This document shows positions 42,268 through 51,381 of a DNA stretch of 64,000 nucleotides, one piece after another. Source of the DNA: G963692885 sp964658655 (GTDB taxonomy: Bacteria; Acidobacteriota; Terriglobia; Terriglobales; Acidobacteriaceae); assembly GCA_964658655.1 (NCBI GenBank), contig CAZZZL010000019.1, forward strand, positions 4,640 through 68,639. Direction: 5' to 3'. The notes under the pieces were generated by a model, which ran no database searches, had not been told where the DNA came from, and was given only the letters and a program-made list of their open reading frames with translations. Positions within the stretch are counted from its first letter, which is position 1. Each line of letters starts with the position of its first letter. The translations under genes were made by a program, and so were the position numbers.

Positions 42268-43506
42268 ATGTTCCGTGACTTATTGACGCAGGCGTGGGAA
42301 GCGATGCTGCACAATCGCCGCCGCACCATGATTACGATGATCGGCATGGCATGGGGTATTGCCACAGTCGTGCTGCTGCTGGCGTACGGAGCGGGATTCG
42401 GGCGAGCGGTCGGCGCGATATTCGCGCAGTGGGGCGTCAATTCCATGGGCGTCTTTCCGGGCACGACGAGCGAACAGGCAGGTGGCGCAAAGGCGGGCGT
42501 GACAGTACGGCTGCAGCAGGCTGACGTCGATACGATCATGAACAGTGTTCCGGGCATCCTGACGGCGACCGGATTTGTGGAGAAATCTGTCACTACGCAA
42601 AATGATCTGCACAGTTATACATGGCCCGTGGATGGCTCACACCCCGCTATCGCCGATACGCTGAACCTGACGATTGGCCAGGGACGCTTTTATACCGAGG
42701 AAGATAACGAGCAGCGCAATCATGTTGTCGTGCTTGGATCCGAAGCGAAGAAGAAGCTGTTCTCCGGCATGGATGCGATCGGTCAGCGGGTGCGTATCAA
42801 CGGCATCAGCTTTACTGTTATCGGTGTGCTGAAAGGCAAGATGCAGGAATCCGGCGACGACTTCAACAAGACTAACTGGATCCCATTCAACTCCATGGGA
42901 GACATCAAAGACCTGAAATATCTCGACGGCATCTGGACCACGTACCACGGCGACCATGTGCAGACGCAGCATCAGATTCGCACTGCATTAGGGGCCGCGC
43001 ACAACTTCCGGCCGACGGACCACAACGCGTTATTTGTAGCTGACCTGATGGAGCAGTTGAGTCAGTTCAACATCATCACGACCGCGCTGACGGTGCTGCT
43101 CGGCTTCATCGGCGCACTGACGCTGGGCATTGCCGGTATCGGGCTGATGAACATCATGTTGGTGTCGGTGCAGCAGCGGACCCGTGAAATTGGTGTCGAG
43201 AAGGCGTTGGGCGCGCAGAAGAGGCACATCATGGTGCAGTTTCTCGCGGAGGCGCTGGTGATTACCGGAGTCGGGGGCATTGCGGGAATCATTCTCGCGT
43301 ATGCGGTGGCCTTGTCAATCGGCAGCATTACGTTTTACAGCGCGATTGCGGCGAATGCGAGTGATGCGGATATTCATTTGATCATCTCGCCGAACATTGT
43401 GATCTCGGCAACGGCGATTCTGGTGGTGGTGGGGCTGGTGAGCGGGATGCTGCCGGCGCTGAAGGCCGCGAATCTGGATCCGATCGAGGCGTTGCGGTAC
43501 GAATAG
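42268..43506 (+). CDS. MacB/FtsX-type ABC transporter permease, second subunit
   Basis: 412 residues of the same architecture as its upstream partner: N-terminal helix (MITMIGMAWGIATVVLLLAYG), periplasmic domain with GRFYTEEDNEQRNHVVVLGS, and FtsX helices with TREIGVEKALGAQKRHIM and the ending AANLDPIEALRYE. Preceded by GGTGAGG. The pair lacks its own nucleotide-binding protein and any HlyD-like adaptor in this window. Confidence 0.88.
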   Translation: MFRDLLTQAWEAMLHNRRRTMITMIGMAWGIATVVLLLAYGAGFGRAVGAIFAQWGVNSMGVFPGTTSEQAGGAKAGVTVRLQQADVDTIMNSVPGILTATGFVEKSVTTQNDLHSYTWPVDGSHPAIADTLNLTIGQGRFYTEEDNEQRNHVVVLGSEAKKKLFSGMDAIGQRVRINGISFTVIGVLKGKMQESGDDFNKTNWIPFNSMGDIKDLKYLDGIWTTYHGDHVQTQHQIRTALGAAHNFRPTDHNALFVADLMEQLSQFNIITTALTVLLGFIGALTLGIAGIGLMNIMLVSVQQRTREIGVEKALGAQKRHIMVQFLAEALVITGVGGIAGIILAYAVALSIGSITFYSAIAANASDADIHLIISPNIVISATAILVVVGLVSGMLPALKAANLDPIEALRYE

Positions 43507-43507
43507 A

Positions 43508-43551
43508 CCACCTTTGCGCGAAGCGCTCGCGCCCGTACGGCCAATACTACT
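43508..43551 (+). repeat. Dispersed repeat family, copy E
   Basis: GCGCGAAGCGCTCGCGCCCG followed by TACGGCCAATACTAC matches the 3' half of the repeat family (core CCGCCCGCACGGCCAGTAC in copy B). It fills the 40-base space between the convergent permease and M1-like genes and abuts the stop of the latter. Confidence 0.5.
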
Positions 43552-45526
43552 GGGTGATTTCTTCGCGCTGATAGGGTTTTTGCAGATAGACCCGCGCCTG
43601 GTTTACGGCGCCCTGCGTGTTGTCGTTGGTCTGCACGGCCTGGCGGTATTCGTTGACGGCACGGTCTCGCTGGCCGGTGACGTCGAAGATTTTGCCGAGC
43701 TGGATGTGGCTCCAGACTTCTGTCCATTTGGGTTCGTTGTCGCCGCGCAGGCAATCGCGATAGGAGTTCGCCGAGGCCTGGTAATTGCGCTGCGTGAAGA
43801 GCAGTTCACCGATGCGATAGTTGGCCAGTGAACTGGTCGAGTTGATGACGAGAGCTTTCTGATATTCCTCGAGCGCGGCGGGCAGGTCGCCCTGTGCGAC
43901 TAATTGCTGGCCGCGCAGAATGGCGACGCGTACCTGCAGGTCGGGCGAATTCTTCAGCACTTGGTTGTTGGGATCGATGATGATGTTGCGCGGCCGTCCG
44001 AAGGTGTCGATGACGTATTGGGAATCGGTGCCGACGACGTCGACGCGCTTCGTTTCGGTTTTGCCTTCCGTTTCAACTGAGAGATCGACCGGCATGTTGA
44101 ACAGGTCGAGGTCCTGCTGGATCTCGCCGATGGTGCGGAAACCGGTGCCGCTGCCCAGACGGTAAACCGCATATTTGTCCTTGAATTCCGGAGCGCCAGT
44201 GCCATCGAGCCATTGGGCGAAAAAGGGTGTCAGGTTCATCTGCGAGGTCGATTCGGCAACCTGTTCGACGTCACTCGTCTTCACCGGCTTGTCGGCGAAT
44301 TTAGTCAGCAGGGCCTGAAGCGTCTTGGTGAAAAGTTCATCGCCCATCTCGAAGCGGAGCATATGAAAAACCATGGCGCCTTTGTCGAAGGTCATCGACT
44401 GGAACTCCGGCGTGAAGGGATCGAAACGCGAAGTCGCAGTCAGGGGAATGGTGTCATAGGCGAGCGCGCTGGCGGAGATGTCCGTCACGGCAGTCGACAG
44501 GGCATTCGAGCCGGAGACGTCGCCGATGTACAGCAACTCGGCATAGCGCGACATGCCATTGGTGATCCACGCATCGTTCAGGGTCGCAGGAGAAACCTGG
44601 CTGCTCCACCATTGGTGCGCCAGCGTATTGGCGAGCAGGCGTGAGCCGGTACGGTCATTGATACGAGAGCCGGAGATGAGCGCCATTTCCGGTGCCCAGT
44701 AAGCCGGGACAGTGTCGTTAGGAAGCTCCACAATATTGAGGCGCGGCGTTTCCGGTGGGCCGAAGCTGCCGGAGAAGAAATCGAATTCACGGCCGGCGAC
44801 CTGTGCGTAGGGCGCTGCAGCTTCTTTGTGCGCCTCGGTAGTGTAGACCCTTATGTTCGCCGCGCCGCTGATCGAAGTCGGATCGAGAAATTTGCCCGCG
44901 ACCAGGGTACCGGGGAAACCGGGGCGGTCCCAGTTGAACTGATAGACCTGTCCGCCAGCGCCGGTTTTGGGGCTGCCGGTTGATCCCGAACCGAGCACTT
45001 TATAGCCGTTTGGCATGTGCACGGTGATGTCGGCGGTAAAGCGATCGGTGAGGTAGCCGACCATCGGAAACCAGCGCGCCGGGTAGAGCAGGTAGGTGAT
45101 GGGGTCGCCGATGGTTGCAAGCTTCAAACCCTCGACTGGACTTTCTTCAGAGCCAGAGAGCGTGCCGTCGTAATCAAATGTGTAGGTTGCGGTGTTGCCC
45201 TTCTGCAAAGCGGTCGTTGGAGTCACGCGCATGGTTGCGTTCTGGCCGCGCTCGCCGTTCAGCAGGTGGCCCTTGTCATCCGTAATTTTGTTCAGCTTCA
45301 GGGCACTGTTGAATTCGAAGGTTGGTTGATCGACTGCGTCAAGCGCTGTGAAGCTTACCTTCGCGGTGGCGTGCAGGGAGTGATCCGCAGGATTAAGGGT
45401 CACATCGATGACGTACCCAGTCACCTGGATCGGCTGCTTGAGCGGCGCAGCGTGGACATCGAGAGTTACGTACACCAATGCACCAAGTGCACTAAGAAAG
45501 GACAAGCGAAACATGCGTACCTTCAT
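43547..45526 (-). CDS. M1 aminopeptidase-like pseudoenzyme with C-terminal TPR
   Basis: 659 residues, signal peptide (SFLSALGALVYVTLDVHA). Residues about 40-500 follow the M1 gluzincin layout, but the zinc site is destroyed: the HExxH position reads Asn300-Thr-Leu-Ala-His304 (LANTLAHQWWSSQVSP), the second zinc Glu is Asn323 in ITNGMSRYAE, and the substrate GAMEN loop reads APEMALIS. After about residue 540 come two or three TPR units (GDLPAALEEYQKALVINSTS, VWSHIQLGKIFDVTGQRDRA). So it looks like a secreted binding or scaffold protein, not a peptidase. It is downstream of lpxB on the same strand (60-base spacing). Confidence 0.82.
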   Translation of the reverse strand: MKVRMFRLSFLSALGALVYVTLDVHAAPLKQPIQVTGYVIDVTLNPADHSLHATAKVSFTALDAVDQPTFEFNSALKLNKITDDKGHLLNGERGQNATMRVTPTTALQKGNTATYTFDYDGTLSGSEESPVEGLKLATIGDPITYLLYPARWFPMVGYLTDRFTADITVHMPNGYKVLGSGSTGSPKTGAGGQVYQFNWDRPGFPGTLVAGKFLDPTSISGAANIRVYTTEAHKEAAAPYAQVAGREFDFFSGSFGPPETPRLNIVELPNDTVPAYWAPEMALISGSRINDRTGSRLLANTLAHQWWSSQVSPATLNDAWITNGMSRYAELLYIGDVSGSNALSTAVTDISASALAYDTIPLTATSRFDPFTPEFQSMTFDKGAMVFHMLRFEMGDELFTKTLQALLTKFADKPVKTSDVEQVAESTSQMNLTPFFAQWLDGTGAPEFKDKYAVYRLGSGTGFRTIGEIQQDLDLFNMPVDLSVETEGKTETKRVDVVGTDSQYVIDTFGRPRNIIIDPNNQVLKNSPDLQVRVAILRGQQLVAQGDLPAALEEYQKALVINSTSSLANYRIGELLFTQRNYQASANSYRDCLRGDNEPKWTEVWSHIQLGKIFDVTGQRDRAVNEYRQAVQTNDNTQGAVNQARVYLQKPYQREEITQ

Positions 45527-45586
45527 CAGACGGATACCGGCCTCGAGGACAAGCTCTTCATGCAGAAGCAGTCGTTCACTCCTGCC

Positions 45587-46717
45587 TTAAGTGTAGCTGA
45601 GCGCTATATCGGCGACAGCCTCGATGGCTGTAGACGTTGAAGCGGGCTGAAGAGCTTCCCGCACGGCTCTTAATCCTGTTTGCATGGTCGAACGAAGCTC
45701 GCCATCGACCAGCAGAGGCGCAAGGTCAGCGACGATACGTTCGGCGGTGAAGTCCTGCTGGATCAACTCGGGGACCAGCCGCCGGCCGGCAATCAGGTTG
45801 ACCATAGCGACATGCGGTACGTCGACGACCCGCCTGGCGACTGCGTAGCTGGTTTTCGAGAGCCGGTAGACGACGACGAAGGGATTGCCCATCATGGCGG
45901 CGTCGACTGTCGCGGTACCACTCGAAACGATGGAGCCGCGCGCGTGGAAGAGGGCGGCGCGGGCGTCTTCAACCAGATGGACGCCGGATTGGTTGAGCAG
46001 AAGCGGCCTAAAGATAGTGCCGTCCAGTCCTGGAGCGCGGGGGATTAAAAACTCGTAATTGGCTCCTCCGGTGTTCAGCAGGTCCGCAGCTCGAAGCATC
46101 TCTGGAAGGTGCATCGTGACCTGTTTACGGCGGCTTCCGGGCAGCAGGGCGATCCACTGCTTTGCCGGGTCAAGACCGTTCTGGGAGGCGAATTCTTCGC
46201 GCGAGATGGATGGCATAGCCTGTTCAGCCAGTGGGTGTCCGACGAAGTCTGCCTGCACATTGTGACCGCGATAGAAGTCGACCTCGAAAGGGAAGATAAC
46301 CAGCATCCGCGTGACGTACTTTTTGACACGCTCAATGCGACGCTTCTTCCATGCCCACAATTGCGGGCTGACAAAGTAAATAACGGGGACGCCGAGACCA
46401 CTCAGATCCTCGGCGAGCCGCAGGTTCACGTCAGGGAAGTCGATGAGAATGGCTACGTCCGGCTTCTCCCGCCGGATGCTGGCCTTGAGCCTGCGGTACT
46501 CCGCGTAGATACGCGGCATGTGTCGGATCACTTCAGTGATTCCCATGTGGGCTACGTCTTCGGCCTTCACGATGCGGCGAAAGCCGAGCTGCTCCATGCG
46601 CTGGCCGCCCAGGCCAAAGCAGTCGGCGTGGGGGTCTTGAGCGCGGATGGCCTGGACCAACTGGGCGCCGTAATGCTCGCCGCTGGCCTCTCCGGCTGAC
46701 AGGAAAATTTTGCTCAC
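45587..46717 (-). CDS. lpxB: Lipid-A-disaccharide synthase
   Basis: 376 residues from GTG 46717, where homology begins (VSKIFLSAGEASGEHYGAQL); the open extension to 46840 is not conserved in character. It joins UDP-2,3-diacylglucosamine and lipid X to form lipid A disaccharide at the inner membrane. Conserved blocks: FGLGGQRMEQLGF, MGITEVIRHMPRI, IDFPDVNLRLA, YFVSPQLWAWKKRRI, LPGSRRKQVTMHLPEM and SSGTATVDAAMMGNPFVVVY. This shows that the organism makes lipopolysaccharide. The adjacent ABC exporter gene on the same strand could flip lipid A. Confidence 0.96.
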   Translation of the reverse strand: MSKIFLSAGEASGEHYGAQLVQAIRAQDPHADCFGLGGQRMEQLGFRRIVKAEDVAHMGITEVIRHMPRIYAEYRRLKASIRREKPDVAILIDFPDVNLRLAEDLSGLGVPVIYFVSPQLWAWKKRRIERVKKYVTRMLVIFPFEVDFYRGHNVQADFVGHPLAEQAMPSISREEFASQNGLDPAKQWIALLPGSRRKQVTMHLPEMLRAADLLNTGGANYEFLIPRAPGLDGTIFRPLLLNQSGVHLVEDARAALFHARGSIVSSGTATVDAAMMGNPFVVVYRLSKTSYAVARRVVDVPHVAMVNLIAGRRLVPELIQQDFTAERIVADLAPLLVDGELRSTMQTGLRAVREALQPASTSTAIEAVADIALSYT

Positions 46718-46883
46718 GTTTGCGTTTCTGCGCCTCGTAAGAGCCAGTGTACCTACCGCAACGGGGCAGCTTGCTTGGCCGAAACTGAAGCGAGAAGCAT
46801 TCTTAGAAAACCCAAATGCCAGGAGCCGGAGAAGGGACACCGAATTGCAGTGACCCCGCTGAACAAAGGACGCTGAACAGTGG

Positions 46884-48929
46884 TCAGGGCTTGTCGGAGA
46901 GTGCGACTAACGGGAGCATGGGCGGCAAAGCCGCGTCCGCCCGCACGGCCAGTACTTCCTGGTCTTTGTATTGGAGCTGGTAGAGCTTCCAGTAGAGGCC
47001 GCGTTTAGTTAGGAGTTCCTGGTGTGAGCCGGATTCGCGCAGCTGGCCTTTGTGCATGACCAGGATGACATCGGCGCGTTGCACGGTCGAGAGGCGATGG
47101 GCGATCAGGACCGAGGTTCGGCCTGTCACCAGGCGGTCAAGGGCGGAGCGGACGCGGAGTTCGGTTTCAGTGTCGACGGAGGATGTGGCTTCATCGAGGA
47201 TCAGGATGCGGGGTGCATGAGCGAGGGCGCGGGCGAAGTTGATGAGCTGTTTTTGTCCAGTCGACAAACCGGCGCCGCGCTCACGCAGAGCTTCGTTATA
47301 ACCGTGAGGTAGCGTGGCGATAAAGTCAGCGAGGTTGACCTGTTCAGCTGCGTCTTTCAACTGCAGGTCGGTAATCCAGTTGGAGCCGAGACGGATGTTT
47401 TCGGCGATGGTGCCGGTAAACAGGAAAGGATCCTGCAGAACGACACCGAAATGCTGCCGCAGCTTGGTCAGATCATGCCGGCGAACGTCGAGATCATCGA
47501 TCAGTACCTGGCCGTGCTGAACATCGTAGAAACGCATCATTAGCGAAATGATGGTAGTTTTCCCGGCGCCAGTGTGGCCGACGATCGCGGCAGTCTGGTT
47601 CGGCTCGATGGTAAAGCTGACGCCTTTGAGTATCCACTCGATCTCGGAGGATAATGCGTTCAGTTCTGCGGTGTTGCCACGTGAGATGGCAGCCTGCTGA
47701 GCATCGGACAGCTTTTGATACGTGAACCAGACGTCGCGGAACTCGACACGACCGGCGATGTCAGAAGGGACGGCGCTTGATCGTACTTCCACTGAATCAG
47801 GCGAGTAAATTTCCGGCTCGGTGTCGATGAGCTTGAAGACGCGTTCGCTCGCGGCCATCGCTGCCTGCAGGATGTTGTACTTGTCGCTCAGGTCCTGGAT
47901 GGGGCGGAAGAAGCGTTGCGCGTATTGGATGAAGGCGACGAGGATACCGATGGTGAGTGTGTTGCGGATGACACCGGCGCCGCCGACCCAAATGACCAGG
48001 GCAATTGCAACGGAGCTCAGCAGTTCGACCGCGGGATAGTAGAGGGCGTAGGCAAGAATGGCGTCTTTAAAGGCGACCATGTGCTGATTGTTGATTGCCT
48101 TGAAGTCGTCATAGGCCCGGTCTTCGCGGTTGAACAATTGCACGACGGTCATGCCGGTAACGTGTTCCTGCGTGAAGGCGTTAATGCGGGCGATAGCCGT
48201 GCGGATGCGGCGGTAGGAATCGCGTACATGCTTGCGGAAGACGCGCGTGATGAGGAGGATGATCGGGATGACCGAGAGTGTAACCAGCGCGAGCCACCAG
48301 CTCATCTGGAACATCACGAAAACGATGCCGAGCAGAACGAAGACGTCTTCAAAGATCGCGAAGACGCCGGAGGTGAACATCTCATTCAGGGCGTCGACGT
48401 CGCTGGTCAGCCTGGTAACGAGCCTGCCAACGGGGTTGCGGTCGAAGAAGCCGATATCCATGCGCTGCAGGTGGCGGAAGATCTGTGAGCGCATGTCGAA
48501 CATGATTTTCTGGCCAGTCCACTGCATCAGGTAGGTCTGGACGAATTCGAGCAGGTAGCTGAGCGTGAGCAACGCCATGTAGATGCCGGCGAGTTCGGTG
48601 ACACCGGTGCCTGGATTGGGGCTGAGGTATTTCGCAAGGAAAGAAGGGTGTTCCGGCCGATGCGCCGACATGTACGTGTCGATGGCGACCTTGGTGAGGT
48701 ATGGCCCCATGATGTCTGCGCCGGCCTTCAGGAGGATGGCGCCGATGGACAGGCCGGCCTGTAGTTTATAGGGGCGTAGATAGGTGAGCAGGCGGCGCAT
48801 TAGACGGCCGTCATATGCCTTGCCAAGGACTTCCTCGTCACCCTGCTTCGGCTTGTCTTCAGGCTTTAGTGTTGCCTTTGCGTCGGGTTGCGGTGCTGCC
48901 TTGGTGTCAGTTGCCATGCCAGCTTTCAT
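46884..48929 (-). CDS. MsbA-like ABC exporter (permease fused to ATPase)
   Basis: 681 residues (ATG 48917 is an alternative start). Six-helix exporter domain (about 45-355) with FDMRSQIFRHLQRMDIGFFD and NPVGRLVTRLTSDVDAL, then an ATPase with Walker A VGHTGAGKTTIISLMMRFYD, Q-loop VLQDPFLFTGTIAENI, signature LSTGQKQLINFARAL and Walker B ILILDEATSSVDTE. An insertion of about 30 residues (LSDAQQAAISRGNTAELNAL) splits the first ATPase strands. It is placed upstream of lpxB on the same strand (166 bases), so a lipid A flippase role is reasonable but unproven. The last 20 codons coincide with a dispersed repeat. Confidence 0.88.
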   Translation of the reverse strand: MKAGMATDTKAAPQPDAKATLKPEDKPKQGDEEVLGKAYDGRLMRRLLTYLRPYKLQAGLSIGAILLKAGADIMGPYLTKVAIDTYMSAHRPEHPSFLAKYLSPNPGTGVTELAGIYMALLTLSYLLEFVQTYLMQWTGQKIMFDMRSQIFRHLQRMDIGFFDRNPVGRLVTRLTSDVDALNEMFTSGVFAIFEDVFVLLGIVFVMFQMSWWLALVTLSVIPIILLITRVFRKHVRDSYRRIRTAIARINAFTQEHVTGMTVVQLFNREDRAYDDFKAINNQHMVAFKDAILAYALYYPAVELLSSVAIALVIWVGGAGVIRNTLTIGILVAFIQYAQRFFRPIQDLSDKYNILQAAMAASERVFKLIDTEPEIYSPDSVEVRSSAVPSDIAGRVEFRDVWFTYQKLSDAQQAAISRGNTAELNALSSEIEWILKGVSFTIEPNQTAAIVGHTGAGKTTIISLMMRFYDVQHGQVLIDDLDVRRHDLTKLRQHFGVVLQDPFLFTGTIAENIRLGSNWITDLQLKDAAEQVNLADFIATLPHGYNEALRERGAGLSTGQKQLINFARALAHAPRILILDEATSSVDTETELRVRSALDRLVTGRTSVLIAHRLSTVQRADVILVMHKGQLRESGSHQELLTKRGLYWKLYQLQYKDQEVLAVRADAALPPMLPLVALSDKP
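46905..46956 (+). repeat. Dispersed repeat family, copy B, inside coding sequence
   Basis: GACTAACGGGAGCATGGGCG followed by GCAAAGCCGCGTCCGCCCGC and ACGGCCAGTACTTCC is the best match to copies A and C. Unlike the others it lies within an open frame: on the opposite strand it encodes AVRADAALPPMLPLVALS, the C-terminus of the ABC exporter. Confidence 0.55.
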
Positions 48930-49072
48930 TCTACTTTGTGTACAGCTTCAACCCGGACAAGCTGGGGCGTCGGTCCCATCTTGCCGCAATAAGGATTTGA
49001 TCCTGCGCGTGATTGATCCGCTGCACATACTTAGGCTGCGGGAGCAGGCTGGAGTGAGAAAATGGTAGGCAA

Positions 49073-50296
49073 ATGACTTCGATTCCTACGGCGCAGAACA
49101 TTGGTCTCTATATCTCCGTGCCGTTCTGCCGGTCGAAGTGCTCCTTCTGCAACTTCGCTTCGAATGTTTATGGCGCTGAGCACCATGGCCGGTATGTCGA
49201 AAGGGTGTGTCAGGAGATTCGTGAGTCACGGGAACGGGCAGGGGCGATCGGGGCTTATCTGCCGATGCTGGCTGATTCTGTCTATCTCGGCGGGGGGACG
49301 CCGAGCGTCCTTGAACCTTCGCTGCTGCTCAAACTGTTTGCTGCGATCCGGAGGGAGTTTCGGTTGAGTGAAGACGCCGAGATCACGATGGAGTGCGCCC
49401 CGGGGCAGATCGACGATGCTGTTCTCGCGGCGATGGTCGAAGGCGGCGTCAACCGGGTCAGCCTGGGTGTGCAGTCGTTTATCGACCGGGAAGGGGCGAC
49501 GACAGGCCGGCTGCATAACCGGAAGGTCGCGCTGCTGGACATCGACCGACTGCGAGCCGCAGGTATTGGCCGGATCAGTGTTGACCTGATCGCAGGATTG
49601 CCCCATCAGACACTTGATTCCTGGTGTGAATCGCTCGAATTGCTGACCCGTACAGGCGTGGAACACGCCAGCATCTACATGCTTGAAGTGGATGACGAGT
49701 CACGTCTCGGCAAGGAAATGCTCAGCGGTGGGGCCCGGTACCATGCGGGCGCGGTGCCGAAAGACGACACGATAGCGACTATGTTCGAGATGGGGGCAGA
49801 GCGGCTAGCGCTCGCAGGAATAAATCAGTATGAGGTCTCAAATTATGCGGTTCCGGGTCATGAGTCAAAGCACAACTTGAAGTATTGGAAGCGCCAGCCG
49901 TACCTTGGAGTGGGTTTGGACGCACACTCGATGCTTCAGCAGGTGATGAGCGGAAGGGGCGTCCGATTCGGTTTTACTGACGATCTGAAGGTGTTCATGG
50001 AAGGTCCTGCTGAGTGGCAGAATATCGACCGCCTGTTAGAGCGGGCCGAACTCGAGGAAGCCTGGTTTCTGGGCTTACGATTATCGGCTGGCGTGAGTCG
50101 TATGGGGTTGGAAGAACGCTTTGGCGCAGCGACGATTCGGCGTCTTCAGCTCGTGCTGGATGAACTTGAGGAAGGTGGACTCATCCAGAGGGCCGGAGAT
50201 CGAATTATGCTCAGTAGTCGCGGTAAGCTCATTTCAAATGAGGTTTTCGGAAGAATACTTGAGGCAGGAGATGAAGAATTTTGCCTGGTGAAATAG
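49073..50296 (+). CDS. hemW: HemW-like radical SAM protein (heme chaperone)
   Basis: 407 residues. Radical-SAM cluster cysteines 19, 23 and 26 in PFCRSKCSFCNFAS, SAM-binding YLGGGTPSVLEPSLL, TMECAPGQID, GVNRVSLGVQSF, RISVDLIAGLPHQT and the HemW-type HYEVSNYA-like block INQYEVSNYAVPGHESKHNL, then a C-terminal winged helix. HemW homologues carry heme to respiratory proteins and were formerly annotated as coproporphyrinogen dehydrogenases. The stop overlaps the possible TTG start of the next gene by 16 bases. Confidence 0.88.
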   Translation: MTSIPTAQNIGLYISVPFCRSKCSFCNFASNVYGAEHHGRYVERVCQEIRESRERAGAIGAYLPMLADSVYLGGGTPSVLEPSLLLKLFAAIRREFRLSEDAEITMECAPGQIDDAVLAAMVEGGVNRVSLGVQSFIDREGATTGRLHNRKVALLDIDRLRAAGIGRISVDLIAGLPHQTLDSWCESLELLTRTGVEHASIYMLEVDDESRLGKEMLSGGARYHAGAVPKDDTIATMFEMGAERLALAGINQYEVSNYAVPGHESKHNLKYWKRQPYLGVGLDAHSMLQQVMSGRGVRFGFTDDLKVFMEGPAEWQNIDRLLERAELEEAWFLGLRLSAGVSRMGLEERFGAATIRRLQLVLDELEEGGLIQRAGDRIMLSSRGKLISNEVFGRILEAGDEEFCLVK

Positions 50297-50337
50297 CTGC
50301 ACCCATCGCAGAGCCTGCAACAAAGGCTCGCCTGAAA

Positions 50338-51381
50338 ATGATCGATCTGAGAAGCGATACGGTCACCCAGCCTACGCCCGCGATGCGGAAGGCGATGGCT
50401 GAAGCTGAAGTTGGGGACGATGTTTACGGTGAGGACCCGACGATCAATCGCCTGGAGCAGCGGGCGGCGGAAATCTTCGGTAAGGAAGCGGCGATTTTCG
50501 TGCCGACCGGCAGCATGGGGAACCAGATCGCCATTCGGCTGCATACGCAGCATGGCCAGGAGGTGATCTGCGAGGCGCGGGGCCACATTCTGGACTGGGA
50601 GATGGCGATGGTGTCGGCCTTCTCCGGCTGCCAGATCCGGGCTGTTCCTGCTGAGCGCGGCATTCTGACGTGGAAGCATATTCGCCCGGCGATTGCCTCA
50701 AAAATTTATTATCGCGCGCAGACGGGCCTGATTTCGATGGAGAACTCGCACAACATGGCGGGGGGCACGGTTACGCCGCTCGATGTGATGGAAGAGGTTT
50801 GGGAGGGAGCTGGCAAGTTTGGCCTGCCAGTGCATCTGGACGGTGCCCGCGTGTTCAATGCTGCGGCCGCGCTGAAGATTCCCATTGATCGACTGACAAG
50901 CGGTTTCGCCACTGTGTCGGTTTGCCTGTCGAAGGGATTGTGCGCGCCGGTGGGGTCAATCCTGCTGGGAAGTCGCGACCATATTGACAAGGCGCGGAGT
51001 TTCCGTAAAGCGCTGGGCGGGGGCATGCGGCAGGCCGGAATTCTCGCCGCCGCTGGACTCATCGCTCTCGAAGAGATGCCGGCGCGGCTGCCGGAAGACC
51101 ATGCGAACGCACGTTATCTAGCCGAAGCCCTGGCTAAGCTGCCGGGGATCGAGATTGACCTGGAGTCAGTGCAGACCAACATCGTTATTTTCACGCTGGC
51201 GCAGCAAGGGGACTCGGCGGCACTGGTGGCAACCTTGAAGGAGCATGGCGTTCTGGCTGGCACTGTCGGCGAACACGGTGTCCGTTTTGTAACCCATCGT
51301 GATGTTGACCGGTCGGCATGTGAGGCCGCGATCGAGAGTCTGAAAACGGTTCTTGCGTCTGTAATAAAAGACGTGCGCTAG
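50338..51381 (+). CDS. ltaE: Low-specificity L-threonine aldolase
   Basis: 347 residues from ATG 50338, where family homology starts (MIDLRSDTVTQPTPAM); a TTG at 50281 with AGGAG ahead would add 19 residues and overlap hemW. It cleaves threonine or allo-threonine to glycine and acetaldehyde, with PLP. Signatures: VGDDVYGEDPTINRLEQRAA, VPTGSMGNQIA, MENSHNMAGGTVTP, LPVHLDGARVFNAA (PLP-ring Asp), and the Schiff-base lysine in VSVCLSKGLCAPVGS. The length is normal. Confidence 0.92.
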   Translation: MIDLRSDTVTQPTPAMRKAMAEAEVGDDVYGEDPTINRLEQRAAEIFGKEAAIFVPTGSMGNQIAIRLHTQHGQEVICEARGHILDWEMAMVSAFSGCQIRAVPAERGILTWKHIRPAIASKIYYRAQTGLISMENSHNMAGGTVTPLDVMEEVWEGAGKFGLPVHLDGARVFNAAAALKIPIDRLTSGFATVSVCLSKGLCAPVGSILLGSRDHIDKARSFRKALGGGMRQAGILAAAGLIALEEMPARLPEDHANARYLAEALAKLPGIEIDLESVQTNIVIFTLAQQGDSAALVATLKEHGVLAGTVGEHGVRFVTHRDVDRSACEAAIESLKTVLASVIKDVR

